Of a stretch of DNA of 64,000 nt, positions 41,373-51,686 are shown in pieces. The stretch spans positions 62,001 to 126,000 of the forward strand of contig OZ037893.1 of NCBI GenBank assembly GCA_964035575.1, written 5' to 3'. Origin of the DNA: Rhynchopus sp. YZ270_cl-10 (Eukaryota; Euglenozoa; Diplonemea; Diplonemida; Diplonemidae). A model generated the notes under the pieces. That model was not told the DNA's origin and ran no database searches. It worked only from the letters and a program-made list of their open reading frames with translations. The position numbers and the translations under genes are program-made. The first letter of the stretch is position 1; each line of letters starts with the position of its first letter.

Positions 41373-44300
41373 GCAGTGTTAGCCGAGAATCAGAGGCCGC
41401 AGTTGCACCACATCAGTTGAGGGAAAGAGTTTGGACATGTTGAACGTATACTTCACGACTGTCCAGAATTTTTCGTTAACTTTTCCATACGTATTCTTCA
41501 CAAAGTTGAACACTGTACGTGAATCTCCGGGATTAGCTTCTTGACAGGGTGTGGAGAAAGGGAAAAGAGAGAAGAGAGGAGGATTTGCAGATTGGGAAAA
41601 AGAGGGTGTTGGTGGGGTTTTCGTTTTTTTGAGTATTTAAGTGTGAGTGTGGGTGTGGGTGTGGAGGAGGGGGGGTGCTGTTGTGTGAGCTTTTTTTTTT
41701 GTTTTGTGCTATGTGTCTGTGTCCCTCGTTCGCCTTTCTTTTTTTTTGTCTTTTTTCGTTGTTTTTTTGAAATGTTTGTAGCGCGATCACCTTCCCTATG
41801 ACCATAGTTTTTTTTTTTTAAAGTACAAGGCAATCTCGGATTCTTTGGGTAGCTTCTTTTCCTTCCCAAGGTCGGAGCGCACAGAGAGACAATAAGGACG
41901 GTATCTCTCTCAACGTGTACACGTTACACGTCTTTTAGTATGGGTCAGATTTTATTATTATTTTTGTATGGAACAACGTCGTTTTCCCTGGCTTCAATTG
42001 CTATATTTTTTTTTTCTCCCATTATTTTGTTTGTGTGCAGTGAGTCTCCACTGCTGTTTTCCTCATCCCCCCCCAGCATCCCCTACCTTGTGCGTGGCTT
42101 CAGTACCTCAAAAAGAAAAAAGAAAAATATAAAGGTGTGTAGATGGAACCCTTGCCTAGTCTCTTGTTACTTTAGCCACCTAAAAAATATGTATCAAACC
42201 CACAACAATCCCCCCCCACGCACCGTGTTGTTAAAACAGAAAAATAAATGAAAAAGGAAGAAAAGGTGCCATGCACACCTTGTAGTATCGCATTCTATCT
42301 TTGTTTTGTTTTTTGTTTTTTTGAAAACTTGGTTGTATTAGTGTAGCCACCCTAGAGTGTGCTCCACTATACTAAAACATTTTTATGTCACCGCAGACGA
42401 GCGCGATGATCTCTTTTTTTGTTGACCTGGGTAAAGAAGTAGAGGGGGAAAAAAACGAACGCGTTTTTAAGAACGGTGTGAATGTGCTCCCCATGTACAC
42501 ACATATTATTATGTCACTTAAAAAAAAAGCTTTGTTTGGGCGCGTACTTTTACATTTCAGAAAACAGGGAGGGTGTTCTGTGTATTTTTTTTACATTTTT
42601 ACGTGGAATTTTGCGACAGTAGTGCAGTATTTCCGTTAGATACGATGAACTTCAGCCTCTCGTGCTTAGCTCACCTTCACGTTCATGTACTTTCCAATAA
42701 AAGAAGGGAAAGCACACTTACAACCCTCTTAAGAGCCCCCTTCCTGTACGTCTATAGGGTCTTCAAAATAAATTCGTACTGCTTGTTCGGGAGTTTGAAT
42801 GAAAGTTGTTGCTTTTGCTTTGTGCTCTTTTTGTTTTGGTGGTCTTTAAAAATGTACTGTTTGCTTTTTTGCTTTTTTGTTTTGCTTGTTCGGGAGAAAA
42901 AGCGAGGAATTTTTTTTATGTTGAAAAAGAACCCCACAAAATGCGCTTCTCTCAGCGCGTAAAAAGGGGTTTATTTGAGTTATAAGCAGCACAGCGGAAA
43001 ATCAAAAAAACTGTGGGGTGGGGGGGTAAAAAATAATAACAACGAAAAGGGGGGAACCTGGTCAAAAAAAAAAAAGATGGGATGAGGGGACTATACAGGA
43101 CACATAAGCGGTTTCTCTCGCAGTCGATTTGCTTTTTTTTTTTTTTTTGCATTTTTCTTTTGAACATAAGAAATCAACCCACAAGGCTTTTTTTATGACA
43201 GGTGGTTAATGGGGTCTGGAGGAACCCAAAAAAACCAAAAAAAAATCTTGCATTACCAGCCTGAACCTAAAAACCATACGCTACACCCCCCACCCCCTTA
43301 CGCCCCTAAAGGAAGGTGTACACACCTGGACAGACCCTTCAAATAGAAAAAATCAAACTTTTTTTTTTGCGAAAAAAACACATGGGGGGAGATAAGAAAA
43401 CTTGACAGATGGATGTGCACTCCCATACACACAAACAGCATCTACAGAAGGGGGAAGGGAGGAGAGAAGAAAAATGTGACTTGAAATACAACAGCCCCGC
43501 TCGTGAACAGTGTACCTTGGTGGGGGGTGGACCCCCCACCCAACCATGCAGTCCTACATCCATTTCGTGGTTTACATCTGATATGTAAAGAAATACTTTT
43601 GAAAATACAAAAAAAAAAGCCCTCTCGTGAACAGTGTACCCAAAAATGAAAAGTTTTTTTTAAAACCGAAGCCTCTCTGAGTTTCTAGTCACCTTTTGAA
43701 AAAAAACGAGAGAAAACTTTGAAATGCAAAAATGGAACTCTCAGACACACCTCAGAACGATGGGAATATAGGGTGGGGAGAAAAAAGTGACAACCCCTAG
43801 AACCCAACCCACCCGATGGAGGATTGCTTCCCGCACCCTTTTTTTTAATATACAAAACTGACTTGTGTTTCACCCTCACCCCCCACAAGACGAATATGTC
43901 TCACGTACATACACATCTTCGAAAAAAGAGAAAAAAAGAAATAACCCAAGAACCGGTACACACACCCATTATTATTTTTTTGTTTTTTTTTTTTGCATTT
44001 TTTTTTGTTGTTACTTTTTGCTGCTTTTAAAAAAGGGGGTAAAACGAAGAGAGGTGGCTACAGCATTGTGGGGGGAATGGAGAGGAGGAGGGGAAGAAGG
44101 AAAAGGGTAAAAACGCAAGTAACCATGCCTCACAAATTGGGTGGTAAAACCCTAGGGCATATCGACGTACGTTTGACTTTTTTTTTTAAAGTCACTTTTT
44201 TTTTTTGAAAACTTGGTTGGATTAGTGCAGACATCCCGAGGATGAACTCCACCACTAACTTTTCTTTTTTTTATGTTCTCACTTTTAGTTCTGTTCCCAA

Positions 44301-45613
44301 CAAAACGTTTTCTTTAAAAAAAAGAGAAGAGTCTTGACAAGATTGAGACTGAGCCTCTCTGCTTAGTCAACTTGATAAAATACTAGTCTGAGGAGACTGC
44401 CAGCACAACCACGTGAATGTATCTACCTTCTTGAATCGATAGCCGTAGAAAAAGGGTCATCTTCAAAAAAAAAAACTCATCATTTGAGAGACATGACTTA
44501 AGTTTCTCGTTACTTGAAAACTTGGTTGTATTAGTGTAGCCACCCTAGAGTGTGCTCCATTATACTTTATCTGTGGTTTTTTTTGAAGTAAATTTTCAAA
44601 AAAAAAAAAATGGCCCTCTCGTGCAATACAGCTATTCTTTACAGAGGAAAAGGAGAAAGGCTGAAAAGGTGTCTTTTTTTTGTCTCCAAAAAAAAAAAAT
44701 ACAAAACACGGCTCACATAATTCGAATGAAACACTGTACAGTACAAAGCCCTCTCGTAACAGTGTATCTATTTCAGAGGAGTTGTTTGTATAGGTAAAAG
44801 AGGAAGAAGAGTTGAAAGATGAGTACGCCTCGCGTAAATACACATCCCTAGGGAAGGGGGGGAGGAAAACTTTTCTGGTTTTTTTTGTTGCAGGAAGGGA
44901 AAATATGCATAAGAAAAATGGGGCAGTTTTGTTTTATTTTGTTTTGCTTTTTTTTTTGCTTTTTTTTAAAAAACTTTTTATCTTTTTTTTTTAGTGTGTG
45001 TGTGTGTGTGTGTGTGTGTCTTTTTTTATTTGGTTGTATTTTGTGTGTAAACCCCACCCATATCCCACCCCACGCATAACTCGCCCAATGGTGAAATGAA
45101 TCGCCATATAAAAAGGAAAAAAAAATCACCCCCCAAAAAAAAAAAAAAAAAAAAAAAAAAGTTTGTAAGATGAACCTAAGCCTCTCACCTTTACACCAAG
45201 TCACCGAAAAATATTGTCTTTGTTTTTTTTTTTGTTGCAGTTGTTGTGAACTCACACAATAACCGAAAAAATCGGGAAAAAAAAACAGGAAAAATTGGTA
45301 AAGATGTATCTAAGCCTTCATACTTAGTCACATAGAACCAGATACGAAGTTTTCAAAAAACTTTTTTTTTTAAATGGATTACTTTGCACCCACCATCCCT
45401 TTTCAATAGGCGATAGGTGGTGTACAAACATTGAGGCAACGTTCCGACGAAGAACAACCCCGCAGTACACTTTACTTTTGAAACAATGAAAAAAATTCGA
45501 AAAAAAAACCCTCCCCAGCCCCCTTTTGCTCGCTCTAAGCGCGTACCAAAAAAAAATACAAAATATTACCCACCCAAACACCCCACCCCCCCCCCCAAAA
45601 AAATGTCTCCCCA
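41373..45613. other. 4.2-kb gene-poor region
   Basis: AT-rich DNA with many homopolymers, a (TG)11 microsatellite near 44996-45019 and an A28 run near 45136. Copies of families 1, 3, 5 and 6 occur, including three family-3 units at 42321, 44205 and 44514 and the GCCCTCTCGTG...ACAGTGTACC type at 43495, 43620 and 44748. No frame resembles a gene. Confidence 0.65.
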
Positions 45614-46964
45614 TCAGGATGTCTGTGCGTGAGGGGGGATCAGCTTCTCGGACTGTGATTGCGACATCTGTTTCCTTTCGTCTTGTGTAAAATCGAACAA
45701 CTGTGGGAGGGGCTTGCCACTGGGGAGACGGGCGGCCTGTGGGAAAGAGGTGTTTTGGTAAAGGTTTGAAGGCGTTATATTCACTGTACAGCCTGAAGGC
45801 CTACTTAGAATCCAAAACTGGGTTGATTTTATTTCTCCAATTTTCTTGGAAATAATACATTTTTTTTGACTAGACATACCGGGTCACGCAGTTCATCGAA
45901 CAACGGATGGCAGCATGCGTCGAGAGGCGCCACACGCGAGGTAGGAGGATATCTGAGCATGCGGGTGATGAGGTCCGTTGCCTCGGGTGGGGTGTGGGAG
46001 CGGAAGATCTTGCTCCACGGGTGGGCCTTGATCGGGGGGAACTTGAAGTCCGTGTGGTTCTTGTTCATTGCTTCTATGTCCTCACGTGTTGGAGTGCCGA
46101 GCACCTTGATTATTTCAACAAGCTGGTCTACACTGGACTCACCAGGGAAAAGCGGCTGCCCAATGAGCAGCTCCGCGAACACACATCCCAACGACCACAC
46201 GTCGATGGCAGGGGTGTAGTCCGTTGCGCCAAAGATCAGCTCTGGTGCCCGGTAGTAGCGTGAGCAGATGTACGACACATTGGGTTCGCCCTGTGATGTA
46301 GTGTGGTTTGGGTGGTGTGAGGTGGTTTGTGGCATACCTTAACAAGCTGCTTCGCACTTCCAAAATCGCATAATTTAAGCACCCCCGCAGCAGGGTCGAC
46401 TAAGAGGTTTTGCGGCTTAATATCTCTGTGGCATATATTGAGTGCTTCGGAGTGGATGTAGTTCAGCGCCCTGCTCAGCTGGTATACAAACAGCTTCACA
46501 AAGATGAGTGGCATGAACTCCTTGTTCTTCGTGAAGTGGCGTGTGAACCGGTAGACAGTGTCCGGGACGTACTCAAGCACGAGGTTGAGGTACAGCTCCT
46601 CGGGCTTCTCGCCGTTCGAGTAGAAGCAGTGCTTCATGCACACGATGTTGCGGTGATTCAACATCCTCATAATCTGCAGCTCCCGGTTCTTGTACCGCTT
46701 GTCCTGCAGCACCTTCTTGATCGCAACCACGTCACCACTCTCCACAACCTTTGCAAGGAACACGACCCCAAACGACCCGTGCCCAATCACACTTTGCGCG
46801 CTGTATGATATAGTCTTGGGCATTCCCCCTGGCCCTGGGGCTTGCACCTGTGAAATGGTAAGCATTACGACACAATACAGCAATACGCCTTGCACACAGT
46901 ATACAAAACATAACATGAAGTTGACAGTGCCTCTATGGTTGTCAAACCCCGCAGTGTTGCTCAT
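45614..46964 (-). CDS. GSK3: Glycogen synthase kinase 3 (GSK3/shaggy family), three coding exons
   Basis: Exons are 46338-46964 (start uncertain), 45880-46290 and 45614-45736; introns are 46291-46337 and 45737-45879. Visible kinase features: Gly loop [12 protein letters not shown], Lys in [12 protein letters not shown] in [15 protein letters not shown] in [10 protein letters not shown], activation-loop Tyr in [16 protein letters not shown], and the GSK3 C-terminal motif ([14 protein letters not shown]...LIPPHA). This is a Ser/Thr kinase of signalling, cytoskeletal and flagellar control, usually acting on primed substrates. The listed start (46964) lies in a diverged family-4 repeat, so the N-terminus may really begin at 46823 (MPKTISYS) or with a small upstream exon joined near 46845. 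Confidence 0.9.
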
Positions 46965-47214
46965 AGGAGCTGCTTATAGGGAAACTGTAAGCAGGCGCAA
47001 GAAGAGCCCCATCACAGAACAATAGAAAGGGAAGTTGATGCAAACGCCTTACCATTCATCTGCGAACACATTGGATACATAGAAGGTTTATAAGATGAAC
47101 ATAAGCCTCTTGTTTAGTCAGCTTTTTTGAAAACTTGGTTGTATTAGTGTAGCCACCCTAGAGTGTGCACTACCTATTCGCTTTTTTTAAAACGTTGATG
47201 GGTTTGATGGGTTT

Positions 47215-47430
47215 GATGCCATACCGTAGCATCGGAGGGCTGGACACCCCCCTCGGGGACCTTCGTCATCTTCGCTCTGTGTGCTGCTGTCTCACTGCCG
47301 CGTCGTGCCCCTCAGTCGCTGTGTTGTTGTCCCTACCACTTCGTGCGGGGGGGGCGGTCACTATATCGCCAGCGCTTCTAGCGGGCCCCCTCCTGTGTGT
47401 CTCACTCCCTTCCGGGATGTACAAGAATAT
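47215..47430. other. GC-rich island of unknown nature
   Basis: About 215 bp with GC content well above the surroundings, containing GGGCTGGACACCCCCCTCGG and GGCGGTCACTATATCGCC-type inverted pairs. It is open in the plus frame 47165-47437, but the product is not recognisable. It may be a structured RNA, a gene relic or an exon. I cannot decide between these. Confidence 0.3.
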
Positions 47431-47685
47431 AAAATAAAAAGGGTCGAAACCTTCAGTGTGTATTTCTCCTGTGCAAGAAATTGGTGGTTCTGTTGCTAAT
47501 CACCATGATATTTTTTTGACCCCCCAACCACGCCCAAAATCAGGGGACACCTCATAAAATTCGTTGATTGATCATCGACAGAAATTTTGTCAAAAACTCA
47601 AAATCTTGGCAGTGCCCAAAATACCACAAAATCGAGGTACATAAGTAGATACAGAAGAAAGGGCGAGGGGGGGGGGGGGTGAGCG

Positions 47686-48229
47686 ATCACGGTGCGGTAG
47701 TCATCAAAATGACAACCTCAAGGACATGTCAAAGGACAACCCTCGGTGCGAGACAACCCCTAGGTTGTCAGTGACAACCTAGGGGTTGTCAAATGACAAC
47801 CTGAGGTTGTCAAATGACAACCCCTAGGTTGTCATTTGACAACCTTATGCATGTGAAATGCCTTGCAACAGCCATTTTTATTGGAAATGTGGGAGGTTGG
47901 GGGGTTGGGAGGTTGGTGGTTACCTGTTTGATTGTTGATTGTTGAATGTCCATGCACTGTAAAAATTTATTTTTACAAAAAAAAAAGGAGGAGATGGGGG
48001 GATTTCTGTTTTTGTTGATTTCATGATGATTTGGGTCCCTCACCCCCTTTGTAAAAATCCCGCCCATACACATATGCAGGGGTCAAGTGACTGACGTGCC
48101 TGACTAGTGCCATTGAACACTCTCTTCGGAGTCCTCCTTGTTTGCCTCTGTGTCACTGGCCTCAGCAAGAGCCTCCTCCTCAGGAGCCTCCTCAGGAACT
48201 TCGTCCTCCCCAAACACGGACATCCATGA
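47686..48229. repeat. Left terminal inverted repeat
   Basis: Its inner part (about 48100-48229) is an antisense copy of the last 44 codons of ORF2. Its outer part (47704-47845) is the palindrome array built on TTGTCA...TGACAA. Confidence 0.85.
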
Positions 48230-48259
48230 CAGGACAAAAAAAAAAAAAAAAAAAACACA

Positions 48260-50116
48260 ATGGGAATTGATCATGAAACAGTGCGGGTGGTGGGGAACAT
48301 CATAGGTCGCAACAGAGTCCAGCTAGGACTGTCGATGCGTGACTGCGAAGAGATCGGAAAATTGGTGAAAGCTGTGACCGGGGCGTCAATGGGCCTAGCG
48401 TACAAGACGTTGCAGCAGCGGGAGAAGCCGTTTAAGGATAAGGCAGAGGCTCAGGTAGGTGATGTGCAGAAATCGCTCTCTTTGCTTCTGAAGTATTTCC
48501 CCCTGCGACTGGGCGGTGACTTCCCGACCATTATCATCACGTGGGATGGGTATTCACCGTACAGTGCCTTCAGGTCCCAACTTGCACGGAAGAGGCTTGC
48601 AGTTGCTGCGACGAACGGGCTTGAAGCGACAAACTTTTTGACGGTCGCTGACAAAAAAAAATCCACCTTCCACGACTGGTGGGTTTTTACCTTTCTGCCA
48701 CAGCTCTCAAACGTTCAAGAGCGCATCCTCAGGAGGGGAGGCTTCGAATTTTCCCTCCTCTACTACAAAATCGGGGGAGATCATGCCGAGTTGGCAAGTC
48801 TCTTCAAAGGTGTCGGCCCCGGGGGACATAGAAGTGCGTTCTGTGCGACCGACCTGGACGACAGATTGTCTGCCCTGCACAACTGCACCCGCTTGAGCCT
48901 TCAAGAAATGGACGCCTGTGGATTCGAGTGCAGCATTGCCGGGCGATTCGAGCAACCTTGTTACACGCTAACTCCGATGCTGCATGATACCAAGGGGGTG
49001 ATGCGTTTGCTCATTAAAACCATACCGGGTGCCCGCGACGTAGAAACAAAGATCCTTGGTAAGCAGGACGGCAATATGACAGGCACGCAGTCACGAACTA
49101 TCCTACGCAGCCTCATTCAGGAAAATGAGGGGAGCAAACTAATATTGTGCCAGGCCATGCAGGGCCTTTACTACTTTCGGTATAGTGACATACCAGTGAG
49201 GTTCTTCCACACACCAAACCCAAACCCGAACGAGTCGAGGCCATACGCAAAAGATTACTTGTTCGCATTACTGTGTTATCACCTTACCGTGTATTTGCTT
49301 GAATGGGCGAATCCAGGGGTTACGAAAAGCACGTACATGCACTCAGTCGAACATTGGTTCGATGAAGAAGACGCACACAGAGTGACCGTGTCGGACGAAC
49401 TGTTCGAGCATGCCAATGGGGAGAGGAAGCGTTGGACGGCATGCACCTCCCCAAATACAATGGAACGCGATTTCTTGGCATTCGAAATTGAAACTAAACA
49501 TGGAGTGCCGATGTCACCACTGGGTCCCCTAACGGACGCGCTTCCCGCACTTTGGGAGTTTGATACGTTGTGGCTGTGCAAATGCATAACAGTAGTAGAT
49601 GAGACTTGGAAAACCGCGTGCACTAACTTGGTGCAGCGACTGCAACGTGCTGGACTGGGAAAACACATAAAACGCCGAACAGGGTGGGGGCAAAAATTCT
49701 TGTCCAACCCTGATGATGAGGGTAGGGTGAAGAAGATTTGCGTGTGTAAGGAGCCATCATGGAGGGTACCCCCTGTTGTGGAAAGCAAATCAGAACCAGA
49801 ACCAGAATCAGAATCAGAGGATGCGGGCGAAAGCTATATATGCACCATCTGTACCAGACTTGGAAAACAAACAAATTTCAATACCGCGCACAAGCTCTAT
49901 TGTCACTACGACGCAAATCACCGCCCTTCAATTACTTGTGCATGCAGGCAGGAATGCCCCATATGCGAACGCAATGTTTCCAAGCGAGGTTTTAGCCAGC
50001 ATCTTTTGTGTAATCACTCAGAGGATATTTCCAAGAAACATTGTCCCATTTGTATGGACGTGTTTTCCTCACCGAGAGCCGTAGAAAATCATATGTACAA
50101 CATGCACGGAGAGTAG
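48260..50116 (+). CDS. Transposase-like protein with C-terminal C2H2 zinc fingers (transposon ORF1)
   Basis: 618 residues, starting 31 bp inside the left TIR. Motifs suggest an RNase H-like transposase core: IIITWDGYSPYSAF (Asp96), FTFLPQL, and YYKIGGDHAELASLFKG (Gly-Gly-Asp at 172-174). The last resembles the GD/GGD-K motif I associate with transposase-like proteins in invertebrate and protist genomes. The assignment is by pattern, not alignment, and the third acidic residue is not identified. Residues about 498-518 are an acidic linker (ESKSEPEPESESEDAGE). The C-terminus has two clear C2H2 fingers (CPICERNVSKRGFSQHLLCNH and CPICMDVFSSPRAVENHMYN...H) and a preceding Cys/His-rich segment, probably for binding the TIR palindromes. 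Confidence 0.65.
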   Translation: MGIDHETVRVVGNIIGRNRVQLGLSMRDCEEIGKLVKAVTGASMGLAYKTLQQREKPFKDKAEAQVGDVQKSLSLLLKYFPLRLGGDFPTIIITWDGYSPYSAFRSQLARKRLAVAATNGLEATNFLTVADKKKSTFHDWWVFTFLPQLSNVQERILRRGGFEFSLLYYKIGGDHAELASLFKGVGPGGHRSAFCATDLDDRLSALHNCTRLSLQEMDACGFECSIAGRFEQPCYTLTPMLHDTKGVMRLLIKTIPGARDVETKILGKQDGNMTGTQSRTILRSLIQENEGSKLILCQAMQGLYYFRYSDIPVRFFHTPNPNPNESRPYAKDYLFALLCYHLTVYLLEWANPGVTKSTYMHSVEHWFDEEDAHRVTVSDELFEHANGERKRWTACTSPNTMERDFLAFEIETKHGVPMSPLGPLTDALPALWEFDTLWLCKCITVVDETWKTACTNLVQRLQRAGLGKHIKRRTGWGQKFLSNPDDEGRVKKICVCKEPSWRVPPVVESKSEPEPESESEDAGESYICTICTRLGKQTNFNTAHKLYCHYDANHRPSITCACRQECPICERNVSKRGFSQHLLCNHSEDISKKHCPICMDVFSSPRAVENHMYNMHGE

Positions 50117-50338
50117 TAGCCTGTTTACATTTTGTTGTTGTTGTTGTATTTTTTGTTTGTTCAGTGTTGCCTCTAGAGTGTGCTCCACTATTTGTTTGTT
50201 TGTTTGTTTGTTTGTTTACCGCGAATCTATACAAAGGAATGAATCCCCCTCCCCCCCCATAGCACTCGTTTTTGTTCCATCGCAATCCCATTAGTCACAC
50301 CCTCTTTCCAGGATCCAAAAACCACACCACATCATATC
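50117..50338 (+). promoter_or_regulatory. Inter-ORF spacer with candidate splice acceptor
   Basis: It contains a 22-bp fragment of the family-3 repeat (50170-50191), a (GTTT)n run and CACACCCTCTTTCCAG ending at 50311. That pyrimidine-AG lies 27 bp before the ORF2 start and could serve as an acceptor, so ORF2 could be expressed as its own trans-spliced mRNA. Confidence 0.4.
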
Positions 50339-51271
50339 ATGACAAGCAAGCAGACGACGATTGCAAACGACTTTTGTACTGTTTATGTGTACAAAGCGAA
50401 GAACCCCGCCGGTGCAACCCCCTTAAGCCACCCTGCACTGAGGGCCTTGATTTCGAAATGTTTCAAGGTGGACTTCAAGTCCAATGATGGCTCAGTGGCA
50501 GCTGAACTTGGCAAAAAATTCACCATCACACAGGCGAAGAACAGGGCAGAGGCTGATGCTGCCAAAGGTGTGTACAGCCTCCGCATCTCCGGGAACGGAG
50601 GGGCAGTGAAGGAGACTGTGTTTGGCGGACTCGTGCTGCGGAAGTTGCCTGGGATATCGGACGCCGCAAAGAAGACGGAGGCGTACAAGCGTCTGGCGCT
50701 TGTAGTTCGGGAAGGGGCGTCGCTGGGGGACATGGACATGGCGTGCTTGTACACGTCCATTGTCAACGAGGGAACAGGGACAGCGGCGGCCAAGGGGGTC
50801 ATCAAAAGAGGCCCCCGCGCTTCCGTATGGCCTATCATCACGGTGATGGGGGAAAAGATGACACCGGGTGGAAAAGTGCACCGAATTTTTATTGAAAACG
50901 GTTGCACCGTGTTTTGCACCGACCCGACGCTGCAGGGTCACAAGCTGAGCTTTGCGTTGAAGCGGGAGCGCCTTGCCATCGGGGCCAGCATCGGGGTGGT
51001 CGACGGTACGTATGATGTCCCCAGCACTCTGTCCCTTGATTCGACGAGGGAGACTTCCGTGATGGTGCAGGTGGGAATTACTCGTGTGGACATACCCGTG
51101 GGGGCCCCCAACGCACTCTCTGTGAAAATGGACGGGGCATCATGGATGTCCGTGTTTGGGGAGGACGAAGTTCCTGAGGAGGCTCCTGAGGATCCTGAGG
51201 AGACTCTTGCTGAGGCCAGTGACACAGAGGCAAACAAGGAGGACTCCGAAGAGAGTGTTCAATGGCACTAG
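50339..51271 (+). CDS. Unknown protein of the transposon (ORF2)
   Basis: 310 residues, not recognised. The body (1-265) is of mixed alpha/beta appearance with no Cys clusters or membrane segments (for example FGGLVLRKLPGISDAAKKTE and WPIITVMGEKMTPGGKVHRI). The last 40 residues are strongly acidic (EDEVPEEAPEDPEETLAEAS). From 51140 to the stop the gene runs inside the right TIR, so its tail is present twice in the element. It may be an accessory or regulatory protein of transposition. The lack of known motifs leaves its function open. Confidence 0.6.
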   Translation: MTSKQTTIANDFCTVYVYKAKNPAGATPLSHPALRALISKCFKVDFKSNDGSVAAELGKKFTITQAKNRAEADAAKGVYSLRISGNGGAVKETVFGGLVLRKLPGISDAAKKTEAYKRLALVVREGASLGDMDMACLYTSIVNEGTGTAAAKGVIKRGPRASVWPIITVMGEKMTPGGKVHRIFIENGCTVFCTDPTLQGHKLSFALKRERLAIGASIGVVDGTYDVPSTLSLDSTRETSVMVQVGITRVDIPVGAPNALSVKMDGASWMSVFGEDEVPEEAPEDPEETLAEASDTEANKEDSEESVQWH

Positions 51272-51686
51272 TCAGGCACGTCAGTCACTTGACCCCTGCA
51301 TATGTGTATGGGCGGGATTTTTACAAAGGGGGTGAGGGACCCAAATCATCATGAAATCAACAAAAACAGAAATCACCCCCCCCATCTCCTCCTTTTTTTA
51401 AATAAATTTTTACAGTGCATGGACATTCAACAATCAACAATCAAACAGGTAACCACCAACCTCCCAACCCCCCAACCTCCCACATTTCCAATAAAAATGG
51501 CTGTTGCAAGGCATTTCACATGCATAAGGTTGTCAAATGACAACCTATAGGTTGTCATTTGACAACCTCAGGTTGTCATTTGACAACCCCTAGGTTGTCA
51601 CTGACAACCTATAGGGTTGTCATAATTATGACATGTCATTGAGGTTGTCATTTAGGTTGTCATTTTGCTGACTACCGCACCGTGAT
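51140..51686. repeat. Right terminal inverted repeat
   Basis: It mirrors 47686-48229. It includes the ORF2 stop and 3' region (AATAAATTTTTACAGTGCAT) and the palindrome array at about 51530-51660. Differences from the left copy (a 6-bp length change in the acidic-tail codons, changed outermost palindromes) show the two have diverged. Confidence 0.85.

Larger units (their letters stand above)
47686..51686 (+). mobile_element. 4.0-kb DNA transposon with about 545-bp TIRs and two ORFs
   Basis: Left TIR 47686-48229 and right TIR 51140-51686 are inverted copies with scattered differences. They begin ATCACGGTGCGGTAGTCA, carry a tandem set of GGTTGTCAAATGACAACC-type palindromes and extend into the coding end of ORF2. 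ORF1 (48260-50116) is a zinc-finger transposase-like protein and ORF2 (50339-51271) is unknown. Both are intact and on the plus strand, opposite to every host gene. No convincing target duplication is visible; AT just outside CACGG on both sides is possible. Confidence 0.85.

Noticed and set aside
47686-51686. Virus-like or Polinton-type element
   Set aside because: It is only 4 kb with no polymerase, ATPase or protease-like ORF and no recognisable capsid. A cut-and-paste transposon fits better.
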